NCBI RefSeq assembly: GCF_927312905.1
Contig: NZ_CAKMHQ010000006.1
Span: 62,001-126,000, forward strand
Source of the DNA: Candidatus Nitrotoga sp. 1052
Lineage (GTDB): Bacteria; Pseudomonadota; Gammaproteobacteria; Burkholderiales; Gallionellaceae
Reading direction: 5' to 3'
Length of the DNA: 64,000 nucleotides
In this document: positions 9,590 through 18,189 of the stretch, piece after piece
Numbering within the stretch: the stretch's first letter is position 1
Layout: each line of letters begins with the position of its first letter
Made by a program: the position numbers and the translations under genes
Notes under the pieces: model-generated
Databases searched by the model: none
The model's input: the letters and a program-made list of their open reading frames with translations, nothing else
Told to the model about the DNA's origin: nothing

Positions 9590-10000
9590 TTATTGAAGTC
9601 GTTGACGTATGCTCTGTGAAAGTCGCGCCTGCCAATCTAACGGTGGCTTTGGAAAGCCTGCACGTTGAGGTGTGCCCCAGACCGGGTTGGGAAAGTGTTT
9701 GTCGAGGGCATAGCGCGGAATGATGTGCCAGTGCAAGTGCGGTGTTAGGTTGCCGAGGCTGGCAAGGTTAATTTTGTCGGGCTGCATAACTTCACGCAGC
9801 GCGCTTTCCACGGCAAATACCGCATCCATGAAAGCATGCCGTTCGCCATCATTCAAGTCCGTCATTTCCTTGACATGGCGGTTCCATATCACGCGACAGA
9901 ATCCGGGATAATCGGCATCCTCGATCAGCACCACGCGACAAAGCTCGCCGCGCCATAGCAGGGTTTCGCTCGTTGTTTTACAGAGTTCACAGTTCATCAT
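9590..10000 (-). CDS. HIT family nucleotide hydrolase/transferase
   Basis: A 136-residue HIT protein. The catalytic triad motif appears as HLHWHIIPR near residue 108, and the N-terminal CELC resembles a zinc-binding pair found in this branch. HIT enzymes act on nucleoside phosphoramidates, dinucleoside polyphosphates or AMP conjugates; the substrate cannot be deduced here. The start could be Met1 or Met2. The next upstream gene on the same strand ends 18 bases before it, so the two may share a transcript. Confidence 0.9.
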   Translation of the reverse strand: MMNCELCKTTSETLLWRGELCRVVLIEDADYPGFCRVIWNRHVKEMTDLNDGERHAFMDAVFAVESALREVMQPDKINLASLGNLTPHLHWHIIPRYALDKHFPNPVWGTPQRAGFPKPPLDWQARLSQSIRQRLQ

Positions 10001-10018
10001 TTTTTCGTGAATATATTG

Positions 10019-11272
10019 TCAGCGATATAGAGGCAGTGCGGCGATGCGTCGCTCGATTTCGTTGGTCATTTTTATATAAGCCGGGCTGCCGATGCCGCCA
10101 TAGCGGCGTTTGAATTCGCTTTCCTGCACATACTCTGGTAAATCCTTCACTTCCGGCATGATGTCGGATTCGCGCAGCCCAGCAGTAAGTTGCTGCTGCA
10201 CTTTTTGCGCGCCACTCTCACTTGTTGTGGCAAGCTCGCCGAAACGTGTGCCGGCACGATCAGCGGCGATATCATTGAAGCTGAAGCCGCTGCCACCGTG
10301 AGAATCCTTGATCTCCTTGTACAAGCCGATAACATCCGACAGCGGGCTGCCAGCAGTAGAGGCGAGTGCCGCAGAAATCGTGAAATGCTGAGAAAAGTCA
10401 CTGCGTCCGCCTAGGGTCACATTGCGCGAAGTCGGCTTTGGCCATTGCATGGCAGCCGGAATAATGGCACCAAGCCCTTTGCCGTTTACGTAAAACGCCA
10501 TAACGATAATCGCGGCGCGATTTTCCGCCGCCGGATCGCCGCCGTTTGTACGCTGTTTGGCGAGCTCGAACAGCGCTCGCATCAGTTCATTGAACCGCAG
10601 TTTACGTTTTGAGCCAAGTTTGCCGGTCAGCTCGACCAGTCGTTCGTGATACGCCTTTAGTCGCTCCTGCTCCTTGGGCGGCACCAGCAAGGCCTTAAGC
10701 TGATTGGGCAGCGCTTCGTTCCATTCGAAGACGATGCGCAGCATCTCATTGTTTGTGCTCACATTCTTGATGACATCGGCAGCTGCTCCATAGTCCTCGC
10801 TGGCTTGCAACTGCTTAATGCCAAACTGTAGTAGCCCGTCTGCAATAAACGCGGGCACCGGTAACTTGCCAATACGCAGATACTCAAATCGTGGTAGTGC
10901 TTTCGTTTCGCGAAATTTGGCGTCGATATTGAGATAGCGCCCGATTGGATTGGGCGGCAATTCGACAGTTGCGCGCACTCTGGCCATGCCTTGCTGTAAA
11001 TCTATATTGGAGCTGCTCTTGCCGTAGCTGTTGGCAAGATAATTGACAACAAGGTCGAGATCTTCTTGACTAATAGTAATGGTGCGCAGTACTCCTGCTT
11101 TCATTTTGCGCGGATCGTTACGAGACAGTATGTGTTTGGCGCGGTCGATATGAGCTGGAGTAAATTGGGCTATACCAGTGACGAGCGGTTGTTTTTCGAC
11201 ACTTAAATAAATTACAGATAGCAGCGCCAACAAGACAACGATGATCAGTATTAATAGAAACCGTATTCGCAT
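10019..11272 (-). CDS. Conserved membrane-anchored protein of unknown function
   Basis: A 417-residue protein with one N-terminal membrane anchor or uncleaved signal (residues 4-24). The rest is probably periplasmic. A conserved-looking block near the C-terminal third reads FSFNDIAADRAGTRFGE; no catalytic motif I recognise is present. It precedes the HIT gene by 18 bases. No function is assigned. Confidence 0.8.
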   Translation of the reverse strand: MRIRFLLILIIVVLLALLSVIYLSVEKQPLVTGIAQFTPAHIDRAKHILSRNDPRKMKAGVLRTITISQEDLDLVVNYLANSYGKSSSNIDLQQGMARVRATVELPPNPIGRYLNIDAKFRETKALPRFEYLRIGKLPVPAFIADGLLQFGIKQLQASEDYGAAADVIKNVSTNNEMLRIVFEWNEALPNQLKALLVPPKEQERLKAYHERLVELTGKLGSKRKLRFNELMRALFELAKQRTNGGDPAAENRAAIIVMAFYVNGKGLGAIIPAAMQWPKPTSRNVTLGGRSDFSQHFTISAALASTAGSPLSDVIGLYKEIKDSHGGSGFSFNDIAADRAGTRFGELATTSESGAQKVQQQLTAGLRESDIMPEVKDLPEYVQESEFKRRYGGIGSPAYIKMTNEIERRIAALPLYR

Positions 11273-11328
11273 TCTTTTGTCCGCATTTCTTTATTTTTAC
11301 TCTGTTACAAAAGTGCAAAAATTTGTGC

Positions 11329-11395
11329 CAAGTAAAATCGGTACCACAGCTGCATTATCTTAATATTAATGCAGCTGTGGTACCGATTTTACTTG
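11329..11395. terminator. 29-bp perfect inverted repeat downstream of htpG
   Basis: Arms at 11329-11357 and 11367-11395 are perfect reverse complements (29 bp) with a 9-base AT-rich loop. The element lies 113 bases past the htpG stop and 57 bases before the next minus-strand gene. On the minus strand a short T run follows about 10 bases beyond the stem. A very strong terminator is the simple reading. The arm length is unusual for a terminator and could also be a small mobile element or a regulatory hairpin. Confidence 0.65.
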
Positions 11396-11507
11396 TGTAA
11401 CCATGGGCGCATCAGCAATGTTGCCCAGTTGTTCAAATGCTTAGTGTTTGGCCGTCTGGTGGCAGGATATGGCGTGCAAGCATACCCTGCCAAACAGCAA
11501 TTCAGAG

Positions 11508-13412
11508 CTAGCTGCCGCTCATCTCCAGCATCAGCTGATTAATACGTTTCACGAAGCTGGCTGGATCGTCGAGCTGACCACCCTCGGCTAGCAAGGCTTG
11601 GTCAAATAATACTGAGGCCCAGTCATCAAACTTTTTCTCTTCGGCTTTCAGGCGTAACACAACCGGATGCTTGGGGTTAATCTCGAGGATAGGCTGCGAC
11701 ACTGGCGCCTTCTGCCCTGATGCCTTCAGTAGACGAGCCAGGTTGGCGTTTATGTCATGAACGTCCGCTACTAGGCAGGCTGGCGAATCGGTCAGTCGGT
11801 GAGTCACGCGTACCTCTTTAACGCGCTCGCTAAGGCTGGCTTTAATCTTGTCAGTTAGTTCCTTGAATGCACCGGCATCTTTTTCTTGTTCCTGTTTCTC
11901 TGCTTCATCTTCGAGTTTGCCGAGATCAAGTCCCCCTTTTGCAACAGACACCAACGGCTTACCCTCGAATGCGGATAAATTACTCACCACCCATTCATCT
12001 ACGTGATCGGTCAGCAAAAGCACTTCAATGTCTTTTTTGCGAAATACTTCCAAATGCGGACTATTTTTCGCGGCATTAAAAGTATCAGCGGTGATGTAGT
12101 AAATCTTGTCCTGACCTTCCTTCATGCGACTAATGTAATCGGCCAGAGAAACGGTTTCTCCTGGCGAATTAGTATGAGTAGAAGCGAGGCGCAGCAAGCC
12201 AGCGATCTTGTCTTTATTAGCGAAGTCTTCGCCCACTCCTTCCTTCAGCACGCGGCCAAATACATCCCAGAACTTGGTATATTTCTCTGGGTCCTTAACG
12301 GCCATGTCTTCCAGCAGACCAAGCACTTTTTTCGTGCAGCCGGAACGGATTGCTTCGATGTCCTTCGATTCTTGCAGAATCTCGCGCGATACGTTGAGCG
12401 GGAGATCATTGGTATCAACCACACCGCGCACAAAGCGCAGGTAATGCGGCATTAGTTGGGTGGCATCATCCATGATGAAGACGCGGCGTACATACAGCTT
12501 AATGCCGTGACTCGCATCGCGCTCCCACAGATCAAAGGGTGCCCTGGCCGGTATATATAGCAACAAAGTGTATTCCTGGCGTCCCTCTACACGCGCATGA
12601 GTCCATGCCAGCGGGTCTTCATAATCATGGCCTACATGTTTGTAAAAACCCTTGTACTCATCATCGCTGATCTCGGTTTTGGGGCGCGCCCACAGCGCAA
12701 AAGCTTGATTGATTGTCTCCTCTTCCTCCAGCACCTGCTGTGCGTTGTCTTTCCATTCCTCCTTTTTCATCAAGATAGGCTGAACGATATGGTCCGAATA
12801 CTTGTGGATAATGGTGCGCAACTTTGTGCCATTTAGCAGGTCTTCCTGCCCTTCGCGCAGATGCAGGGTAATAGCCGTACCCCGCGTGGCCCGCTCGACC
12901 ATCTCAATGGCAAATTCTCCTCCACCGTCGGATTCCCAGCTTACACCTTGATCGATTTTTTCACCGGCACGGCGCGTTAACACGCTCACCTTGTCGGCGA
13001 CAATAAAAGCCGAATAAAAACCCACGCCAAACTGACCGATAAGATTTGCATCCTTCTGCTGGTCTCCAGAAAGCTGAGTAAAGAATTCGCGCGTGCCGGA
13101 TTTGGCAATAGTGCCGAGGTTGTTGATGACCTCGTCGCGGCTCATACCAATGCCATTGTCGCTAATGGTCAGCGTTTTTGCCTCTTTGTCGTAGCTGACA
13201 TGGATAGTCAGCTCGGAATCATTCTCAAACAACGCTGAGTTATGCAGCCCCTCGAAGCGCAGCTTGTCGCAGGCATCGGACGCATTGGATATCAGCTCCC
13301 GCAGGAAAATTTCTCGATTCGAATATAGCGAATGAATCATCAATTGCAGTAGTTGCTTTACCTCGGCTTGAAAGCCCATGGTTTCACGATTGCTGGTTAC
13401 ATTTTCGGTCAT
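11508..13412 (-). CDS. htpG: Molecular chaperone HtpG (Hsp90)
   Basis: A 634-residue bacterial Hsp90, full length. The N-terminal GHKL ATPase shows [22 protein letters not shown] and GQFGVGFYS. The middle domain ([21 protein letters not shown]) and C-terminal dimerisation domain follow in order. It folds and remodels client proteins in the cytoplasm using ATP. A sigma-32 type promoter lies 38-65 bases upstream of the start, matching heat-shock control. Confidence 0.97.
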   Translation of the reverse strand: MTENVTSNRETMGFQAEVKQLLQLMIHSLYSNREIFLRELISNASDACDKLRFEGLHNSALFENDSELTIHVSYDKEAKTLTISDNGIGMSRDEVINNLGTIAKSGTREFFTQLSGDQQKDANLIGQFGVGFYSAFIVADKVSVLTRRAGEKIDQGVSWESDGGGEFAIEMVERATRGTAITLHLREGQEDLLNGTKLRTIIHKYSDHIVQPILMKKEEWKDNAQQVLEEEETINQAFALWARPKTEISDDEYKGFYKHVGHDYEDPLAWTHARVEGRQEYTLLLYIPARAPFDLWERDASHGIKLYVRRVFIMDDATQLMPHYLRFVRGVVDTNDLPLNVSREILQESKDIEAIRSGCTKKVLGLLEDMAVKDPEKYTKFWDVFGRVLKEGVGEDFANKDKIAGLLRLASTHTNSPGETVSLADYISRMKEGQDKIYYITADTFNAAKNSPHLEVFRKKDIEVLLLTDHVDEWVVSNLSAFEGKPLVSVAKGGLDLGKLEDEAEKQEQEKDAGAFKELTDKIKASLSERVKEVRVTHRLTDSPACLVADVHDINANLARLLKASGQKAPVSQPILEINPKHPVVLRLKAEEKKFDDWASVLFDQALLAEGGQLDDPASFVKRINQLMLEMSGS

Positions 13413-13449
13413 TACTCTCTCCGTTATTTTTTAGACAGGACGCACGCAT

Positions 13450-13477
13450 AGGTTGGGGTAGTCTCACGATTTTCAAG
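13450..13477 (-). promoter_or_regulatory. Sigma-32 (RpoH) type promoter of htpG
   Basis: Read on the minus strand, CTTGAA (13472-13477) is followed after 13 bases by CCCCAACCT (13450-13458). This matches the heat-shock consensus CTTGAAA-N(11-16)-CCCCATNT well. It lies in the gap between the RIO-kinase stop and the htpG start. Confidence 0.75.
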
Positions 13478-13487
13478 AGGGATTATT

Positions 13488-14348
13488 TCATCTGCCATCT
13501 GCTTTAGCTGCTTGTCGCAAAAGTCGCCGTGCAGTGTCAGCATCGCGAGCGGCATCAATTTCCCGCATTACAGCGCCGACGTCAGCCTGCTTTTCGCTGC
13601 GTTTGAATTTGCCCGTCAGTTTGACTTCAGGATGTAGTTCACCGCTCTCATAGAGCGACCAGATTTCTTTGCCATAGTCTGTAGAACGTAGTTCGGGGGC
13701 GAATTGGCCGAAGTAGATTGCCAGATTATCGACGTCTCGCTCCAGCATTTTGCAGGCATTGTTGTTTGCGGCGGCATCGATTGCTTGCGGCAAGTCGATG
13801 ATGACCGGTCCGTTGCTGTCAACGAGGACGTTGTACTCGGACAGGTCGCCGTGAACGATGCCAGCGCACAGCATGCGCACGACTTGTCTGATCAAAATCT
13901 GGTGATATTGTCGCGCGAGCTCAGCAGTAAGTACTAGATCATTGAGTCGCGGGGCGGGCTCGCCATTCGCGTCGGACACCAATTCCATCAGCAGTACGCC
14001 TTCGTAAAATCCATATGGATGCGGAACACGCACTCCTGCAGCGGCGAGTTTGTACAAAGCGTCCACCTCGGCATTTTGCCAGGCGGTTTCCCGCTCTTTA
14101 CGCCCATAGCGGGTGCCTTTTTCCATGGCACGGGCCATACGGCTGTTTTTCACCTTGCGGCCTTCCGTGTAGTGAACGGCCTGATGGAAACTGCGCTTGT
14201 TAGCTTCCTTATAAACTTTCGCGCAGCGGATATTTTCTCCACAGATGACAATATAGACATTAGCTTCTTTGCCGCTCATGAGCTGACGGTCAACCTTGTC
14301 AACTATGCCATCCTGGATAAGCGGCTCAATTCTTTTTGGAGTTTTCAT
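13488..14348 (-). CDS. RIO1-type serine protein kinase
   Basis: A 286-residue atypical kinase. The nucleotide-binding segment KEANVYIV and lysine-containing CAKVYK lie near the N-terminus. The catalytic loop HGDLSEYNVLV and metal-binding IIDLPQAID are near residues 170-190. Archaeal and eukaryotic RIO1 acts in small-subunit ribosome maturation; the role of bacterial members is poorly defined. It lies directly upstream of htpG on the same strand, but htpG has its own promoter. Confidence 0.85.
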   Translation of the reverse strand: MKTPKRIEPLIQDGIVDKVDRQLMSGKEANVYIVICGENIRCAKVYKEANKRSFHQAVHYTEGRKVKNSRMARAMEKGTRYGRKERETAWQNAEVDALYKLAAAGVRVPHPYGFYEGVLLMELVSDANGEPAPRLNDLVLTAELARQYHQILIRQVVRMLCAGIVHGDLSEYNVLVDSNGPVIIDLPQAIDAAANNNACKMLERDVDNLAIYFGQFAPELRSTDYGKEIWSLYESGELHPEVKLTGKFKRSEKQADVGAVMREIDAARDADTARRLLRQAAKADGR

Positions 14349-14429
14349 GTGATCAAGGCGTTACCAAAGAGCGAATTTTACAATAATCTAAATAGCGTTT
14401 TAAACAGGACGGATTTGCTGCCCTGATAT

Positions 14430-14849
14430 TTAAAGGGATGATTGGTATTCAATAAATTCCAGCGCATTATCATCCGGGTCGCGGCAGAATAAGGCAGGGC
14501 GGCCGGACATACTTATCGTGTAGCTTATCGTGGCTGAATCCAATTTTTGCATCAACGTATTCAGATGGTTTACCGACAGGGCTATATGGCGGTCACGTCC
14601 TCCGTACGCTGGACGCTGCAGGTTCGCTTCTGGATTAGGAAGTTGCATGAGATGGATTTGCTGATGTATGCCAACGTTATACCACACGCCGGGAAAACTC
14701 ATCTCTGGGCGCTTGCCGTCAGGTACCAGCCCCAGAACACTTTCGTAAAAAATACGCGCCCTATTCAGGTCTGCCACCAGAAAGGTAGCATGCAGCAGGT
14801 GAGTGATTTGCATAAGTCTAGTGGCGTCCTGCATTATGCATAATGTCAA
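14430..14849 (-). CDS. VOC superfamily (glyoxalase/dioxygenase fold) protein
   Basis: A single vicinal-oxygen-chelate domain. LLHATFLVADLNRARIFYESVLGL starts the first repeat. The second half ends with RDPDDNALEFIEY, which supplies the conserved glutamate. The frame is open from 14849, but the domain starts right after the Met at 14813 (MQITHLLH), so the true protein is probably 127 residues. The reaction is not predictable from sequence. Confidence 0.85.
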   Translation of the reverse strand: MTLCIMQDATRLMQITHLLHATFLVADLNRARIFYESVLGLVPDGKRPEMSFPGVWYNVGIHQQIHLMQLPNPEANLQRPAYGGRDRHIALSVNHLNTLMQKLDSATISYTISMSGRPALFCRDPDDNALEFIEYQSSL

Positions 14850-15352
14850 AGACGGATACTGTCATTTGTATTCAGTATATTATGCGTGATAGTAATAAAT
14901 TAAAATTTAAGAGGCGATCAGACACAATAAGATGTCGGTCAGAGGATGGAAATAAAATTGTGTCGGTACAAAATTTGATATGACAAGATGTTGTTGTTTT
15001 GACAATTGCGTTTCTGTACAAAAAGCATTATATAAAATATTGCGGTTACATTGTCTGTTTTATACACAGATCAAATTAATGGAATAAAATCTTGGCCTTC
15101 TATGCTGTTTTCTGGGCTGAATAAAAGTACAACGAGCTTAAGGGCGCCTCTAAAAATTCAAGTTTCTAAGCAAGACAAGGCGCGAGTAAATATTAGAGCG
15201 CGGCATATAGTTGATATGTAAGCGATAATTTTTTTCGAGTAATGCCGTATTGTGACGAAGCGGGGTAAGCAGGCAAGCCGCAAAGCGGCTGCTCGCAAAA
15301 TTGGATTTTTAGAGGTGCCCTTAATATAATTAATCCTAAGGAGAGCATCATC
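14850..15352. other. AT-rich intergenic region holding MITE copy 1
   Basis: 503 bases without a gene. The first 290 bases are AT-rich and contain a stretch (around 14980-15030) resembling the promoter region of the second DUF1566 gene at 15898-15960. The MITE then fills 15142-15320. A short minus-strand open frame over the MITE is not a gene. Confidence 0.6.
15142..15320 (+). mobile_element. MITE copy 1 (179 bp)
   Basis: Bounded by imperfect terminal inverted repeats (GGGCGCCTCTAAAAAT at the left, ATTTTTAGAGGTGCCC at the right) and flanked on both sides by TTAA (15138-15141 and 15321-15324). A second copy of the same length class lies at 51562-51739 in the same orientation. It has no coding capacity. 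A TTAA target fits the YTAR target of the IS5 group, so a related transposase elsewhere in the genome probably moves it; this is an inference. Confidence 0.85.
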
Positions 15353-15838
15353 ATGAAAACCGGCACTCCCCAGCCCGTGGCAGATATACCCGCTGTGCCA
15401 GGCAACTCAGATGCACAAGTTCAGGCCAGATATGTCATTTCGGCGGATGGCGACGAAGTTGCTGACAGCAAAACCGGGCTAATCTGGCGACGTTGTCCAG
15501 AAGGTATGACGGCCAGCAGCAATGGCTGCAGCGGGGTTGCAGCCGCTTATACTTGGGAGCAGTCGCTGGCCTTGGCCAACGACGTAGCGTTGGCTAGTGG
15601 CAAGTCATGGCGGCTTCCCAATGTAAAAGAACTTTCGAGCATTGTAGATGCCAGCTTCGGAAATCCGGCGATTGATACGCACGCCTTTCCGGGGACGCCT
15701 GCAACACCTTTCTGGTCGGCTTCGCCCGTGGAGAACAATCCGTTAAAGGCTTGGTATGTCATGTTTTATGGTGGCTTCATGAATACTTACGTCTGTGGCG
15801 GCAAACTTCAGGTGCGCTTAGTGCGTTCCGGCCAGTGA
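15353..15838 (+). CDS. DUF1566 domain protein, copy 1
   Basis: A 161-residue protein with a DUF1566 (C-type-lectin-like/FGE-type) domain. Typical motifs are KTGLIWRRCPEGM, W.LPNVKELSSIVD, FWSASP and the terminal VRLVRS. An AAGGAG ribosome binding site supports the start. There is no signal peptide, although many family members are exported. A paralogue follows 215 bases downstream. The MITE sits between this gene and its probable promoter. Function unknown; a ligand-binding or structural role is a guess from the fold. Confidence 0.85.
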   Translation: MKTGTPQPVADIPAVPGNSDAQVQARYVISADGDEVADSKTGLIWRRCPEGMTASSNGCSGVAAAYTWEQSLALANDVALASGKSWRLPNVKELSSIVDASFGNPAIDTHAFPGTPATPFWSASPVENNPLKAWYVMFYGGFMNTYVCGGKLQVRLVRSGQ

Positions 15839-15897
15839 TGGGATGCGCAGCGCTGGGGAAGGTACGAAACGAAACTACACTGGAGTAGAATTCAACA

Positions 15898-15926
15898 TTG
15901 ACAAGATATTGTAATTATTTTACAAA
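15898..15926 (+). promoter_or_regulatory. Putative sigma-70 promoter of DUF1566 copy 2
   Basis: TTGACA (15898-15903), a 17-base spacer and TACAAA (15921-15926). A related sequence lies upstream of copy 1 at about 14980-15030, so the promoter region was duplicated with the gene. Confidence 0.45.
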
Positions 15927-16053
15927 TACGCGTTCTCTACAGAACACAGTATGGTTAAATCGTTGCAGTAATTATTAATATTTTTTGCAAAAATGCAGGG
16001 AAATCCCTGTTAACTGATAATTAACTAATTAACTGATAGAAAGAAGATCAAAT

Positions 16054-16515
16054 ATGCAGAATGAAACTGATAACTCCCAGCCGCAGGCAGACAACCCAGA
16101 CGAGCAACCGGCAGAACGATTTATCATTTCCGAGGATGGTACTGAAGTTACAGACAATAAAACTGGCCTGATCTGGCGACGTTGCGCTGAAGGTATGACA
16201 GCAAGTATCGATGGCTGCACTGGGATTCCTGGCGCTTATAATTTGGAGGATGCGTTGGCATTGGCTAAAAGCGAAGCGAAGGCCACGCGCAAAGCTTGGC
16301 GCTTGCCTAAAGTTGAAGAGCTGTCGAGCATCGTGGATATGAGCCGTAGAGATCCGTCGATCGACACAGCCGTCTTTCCAGGAACGCCAGGATCAGCTTT
16401 TTTTACAGCTTCGCCAGACGGCGCCTTATCCTGGTTTGTCAGTTTCTACGTTGGCAAGGTATATAGCGAATACAGCGCCATTCCTAGTCACGTAAGGTTA
16501 GTGCGTTCCAGTTAA
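16054..16515 (+). CDS. DUF1566 domain protein, copy 2
   Basis: A 153-residue paralogue of the preceding gene. It shares KTGLIWRRCAEGMTAS, AWRLPKVEELSSIVDMS and the C-terminal VRLVRSS. The two proteins are most alike in the middle and differ most in the last 45 residues before that terminus and in the N-terminal 30 residues. No signal peptide. The start has a weak AAGAAG ribosome binding site. It probably arose by tandem duplication including the upstream promoter. Confidence 0.85.
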   Translation: MQNETDNSQPQADNPDEQPAERFIISEDGTEVTDNKTGLIWRRCAEGMTASIDGCTGIPGAYNLEDALALAKSEAKATRKAWRLPKVEELSSIVDMSRRDPSIDTAVFPGTPGSAFFTASPDGALSWFVSFYVGKVYSEYSAIPSHVRLVRSS

Positions 16516-16526
16516 TTAAATTAAAT

Positions 16527-16599
16527 TTAATCAACTAGTTATAAAAACGTTCAATGCCACGGTTTGTATCCAAAAGGTATAGGCCGTGGTTGTGATTAA
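16527..16599 (+). terminator. Interrupted stem-loop after the DUF1566 pair
   Basis: Two nested inverted repeats: TTAATCA (16527-16533) with TGATTAA (16593-16599), and CCACGG (16557-16562) with CCGTGG (16584-16589). It starts 12 bases after the stop of copy 2. Probably a transcription end; there is no clean T tract. Confidence 0.4.
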
Positions 16600-16618
16600 G
16601 TAAGACAATTCGTTTTTC

Positions 16619-16900
16619 ATGAATGCGGAAGAGGTACTTCAGCCGATTGATCTGTATTTATCCAACCTGCTCCTGCTTTCCCTTGGACTCTGTCTGTATC
16701 TCGCTGTAGTTTCTTTCGCTGTCGTGTGCATTCCAGACTACCTGAATTCAGGCGATGCCGATTTTATGCGCAGAGTGCGTCGAATTAGCTGGATCACCGC
16801 ATCGCTGCCGCTTTTCTCGCTGTTCGCGTTCGCCGCAGGCACACTTTTCGACGTCTATACCTTTCTGTTTAAGCTAGGCGACTGGGTCTTGTTGAAATGA
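16619..16900 (+). CDS. Small two-helix membrane protein
   Basis: 93 residues with two hydrophobic segments (about 15-38 and 60-82) separated by a charged loop with RRVRR. No family recognised. Its stop overlaps the start of the alpha/beta hydrolase by 4 bases (ATGA), so the two are translationally coupled and probably work together at the membrane. Confidence 0.7.
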   Translation: MNAEEVLQPIDLYLSNLLLLSLGLCLYLAVVSFAVVCIPDYLNSGDADFMRRVRRISWITASLPLFSLFAFAAGTLFDVYTFLFKLGDWVLLK

Positions 16901-17859
16901 GACCAAGTTTTATTTTAGCTGCCACACGGTGGTTTATGACAATGTTTGGCGGCATTGTGTTAGCAATTAACTCCGGCTGCGCTGTCCTCGACAAGAGCAC
17001 GCCTGCTTGGCGAGATTACCCGGCAACCTTGAAAGATGAGCCGCGCATTGATTTGCACATGGAAGTGTCAGGTTCGGGTAAACCCGTATTGCTAATTCAC
17101 GGCTTCGGCAACAGCATCTATGTGTGGCGTCATTTGGCCCCTGCACTGGCTCAACAAAACCGGGTGATCGCAATTGACCTGAAGGGTTTTGGCGACTCCC
17201 CAAAGCCGGCCGACGAGCGTTATTCTGTCTACGAACAGGCACGGTTGATCCGCGATTACGTAGTGGATAACGACCTGAAAGATGTAACTATTGTGGGGCA
17301 CTCCCTCGGCGGCGGTATTGCGCTGGTGGCCTCGCTCTACCTGCAACAGTCGGCTCCCGGTCGTCAGAGAGGCTTGGTGCTGATCGACGGTATCGCGTAC
17401 CCGCAGCGGATGCCCATGTTCATTCGTTTGCTTGCAACCCCTGTACTTGGGCCGTTGGTCGTGAGAGTGGTGCCGCCTGAAATTCAAATTCGAGAGGTAA
17501 TGAAACTGGTGTATGCAAAAGATTCGGCAGTGCCCGAGGATGCGGTTAAGGTTTACGCCAAGGCCTTGAAAACACCCGATGGGCGCTATGCCGCAGTAAC
17601 CAGCGCGCGCCAGATCCAGCCGCCGGACCTGGAAGATTTGTCTCTACAGTACTCAAGCCTCCGGGTTCCGACTCTCATCGTTTGGGGTAAGCAGGACAGG
17701 ATTGTCCCGGTCAGCGTCGGCGAGCGACTCCACCAGGCGATCCCCGGTTCACGGCTGTTTGTGATCGATGATAGCGGTCATTCTCCAGCGGAAGAGCGGC
17801 CGCAGGTGCTCCTGCCTTTAGTGGAGTCATTCCTGCGTAATCCTGAGACAACAAATTAA
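16897..17859 (+). CDS. Alpha/beta hydrolase
   Basis: A 320-residue alpha/beta hydrolase. It has oxyanion HGFGNS, nucleophile elbow GHSLGG, the acid in GKQDRIVP and the catalytic His in DDSGHSPAEE, all correctly spaced. The N-terminal 28 residues are hydrophobic and end in SGCAVL, suggesting export or membrane anchoring; the lipobox is poor. The substrate is unknown. It is coupled to the small membrane protein before it. Confidence 0.9.
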   Translation: MRPSFILAATRWFMTMFGGIVLAINSGCAVLDKSTPAWRDYPATLKDEPRIDLHMEVSGSGKPVLLIHGFGNSIYVWRHLAPALAQQNRVIAIDLKGFGDSPKPADERYSVYEQARLIRDYVVDNDLKDVTIVGHSLGGGIALVASLYLQQSAPGRQRGLVLIDGIAYPQRMPMFIRLLATPVLGPLVVRVVPPEIQIREVMKLVYAKDSAVPEDAVKVYAKALKTPDGRYAAVTSARQIQPPDLEDLSLQYSSLRVPTLIVWGKQDRIVPVSVGERLHQAIPGSRLFVIDDSGHSPAEERPQVLLPLVESFLRNPETTN

Positions 17860-18189
17860 TGGCCCTCTGTGTTAATCGCGCCGCATATCATTGAAAATGA
17901 TCGGCCGGGAATTTGTTGCCCGTATCAAGAAAGTTCCTGCGCTGGTTACATTCCGAAGGTGATTATTTCAATCATGACAGACTACAGCATGAGTTTTTTC
18001 GCGGCGTATCAACAGAGCTGCAGAAACCGATTAACCGTGCAGAATTGCAAAACACGCTGGCTGATGACATATCTGTATACAAGATTTCGATATAACGGCA
18101 ATTATTCATTTGCACAAATTGAAGTTGGTACTGGTAAAAACCTATAAAATGCGAATCCATCGGTAAATTTTTGTTGAGGTTGATCTATT
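17860..18189. other. Intergenic region before guaB with a possible gene remnant
   Basis: 330 bases. A frame at 17913-18095 reads sensibly (KFLRWLHSEGDYFNHDRLQHEFFRG) but has only a TTG start. A different frame just upstream reads MIGREFVARIKKV and stops. Together these could be a short gene broken by a frameshift. The guaB promoter must lie in the last 100 bases. Confidence 0.35.

Noticed and set aside
15193-15405. Minus-strand frame over MITE copy 1 and the DUF1566 start
   Set aside because: It lies in the non-coding MITE.
15353-16515. Diversity-generating retroelement
   Set aside because: DUF1566 proteins can be variable targets, but no reverse transcriptase or template repeat is in the window.
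17869-18147. 92-residue + strand frame before guaB
   Set aside because: Composition is poor; the neighbouring frame at 17913-18095 is more protein-like, and neither is a confident gene.
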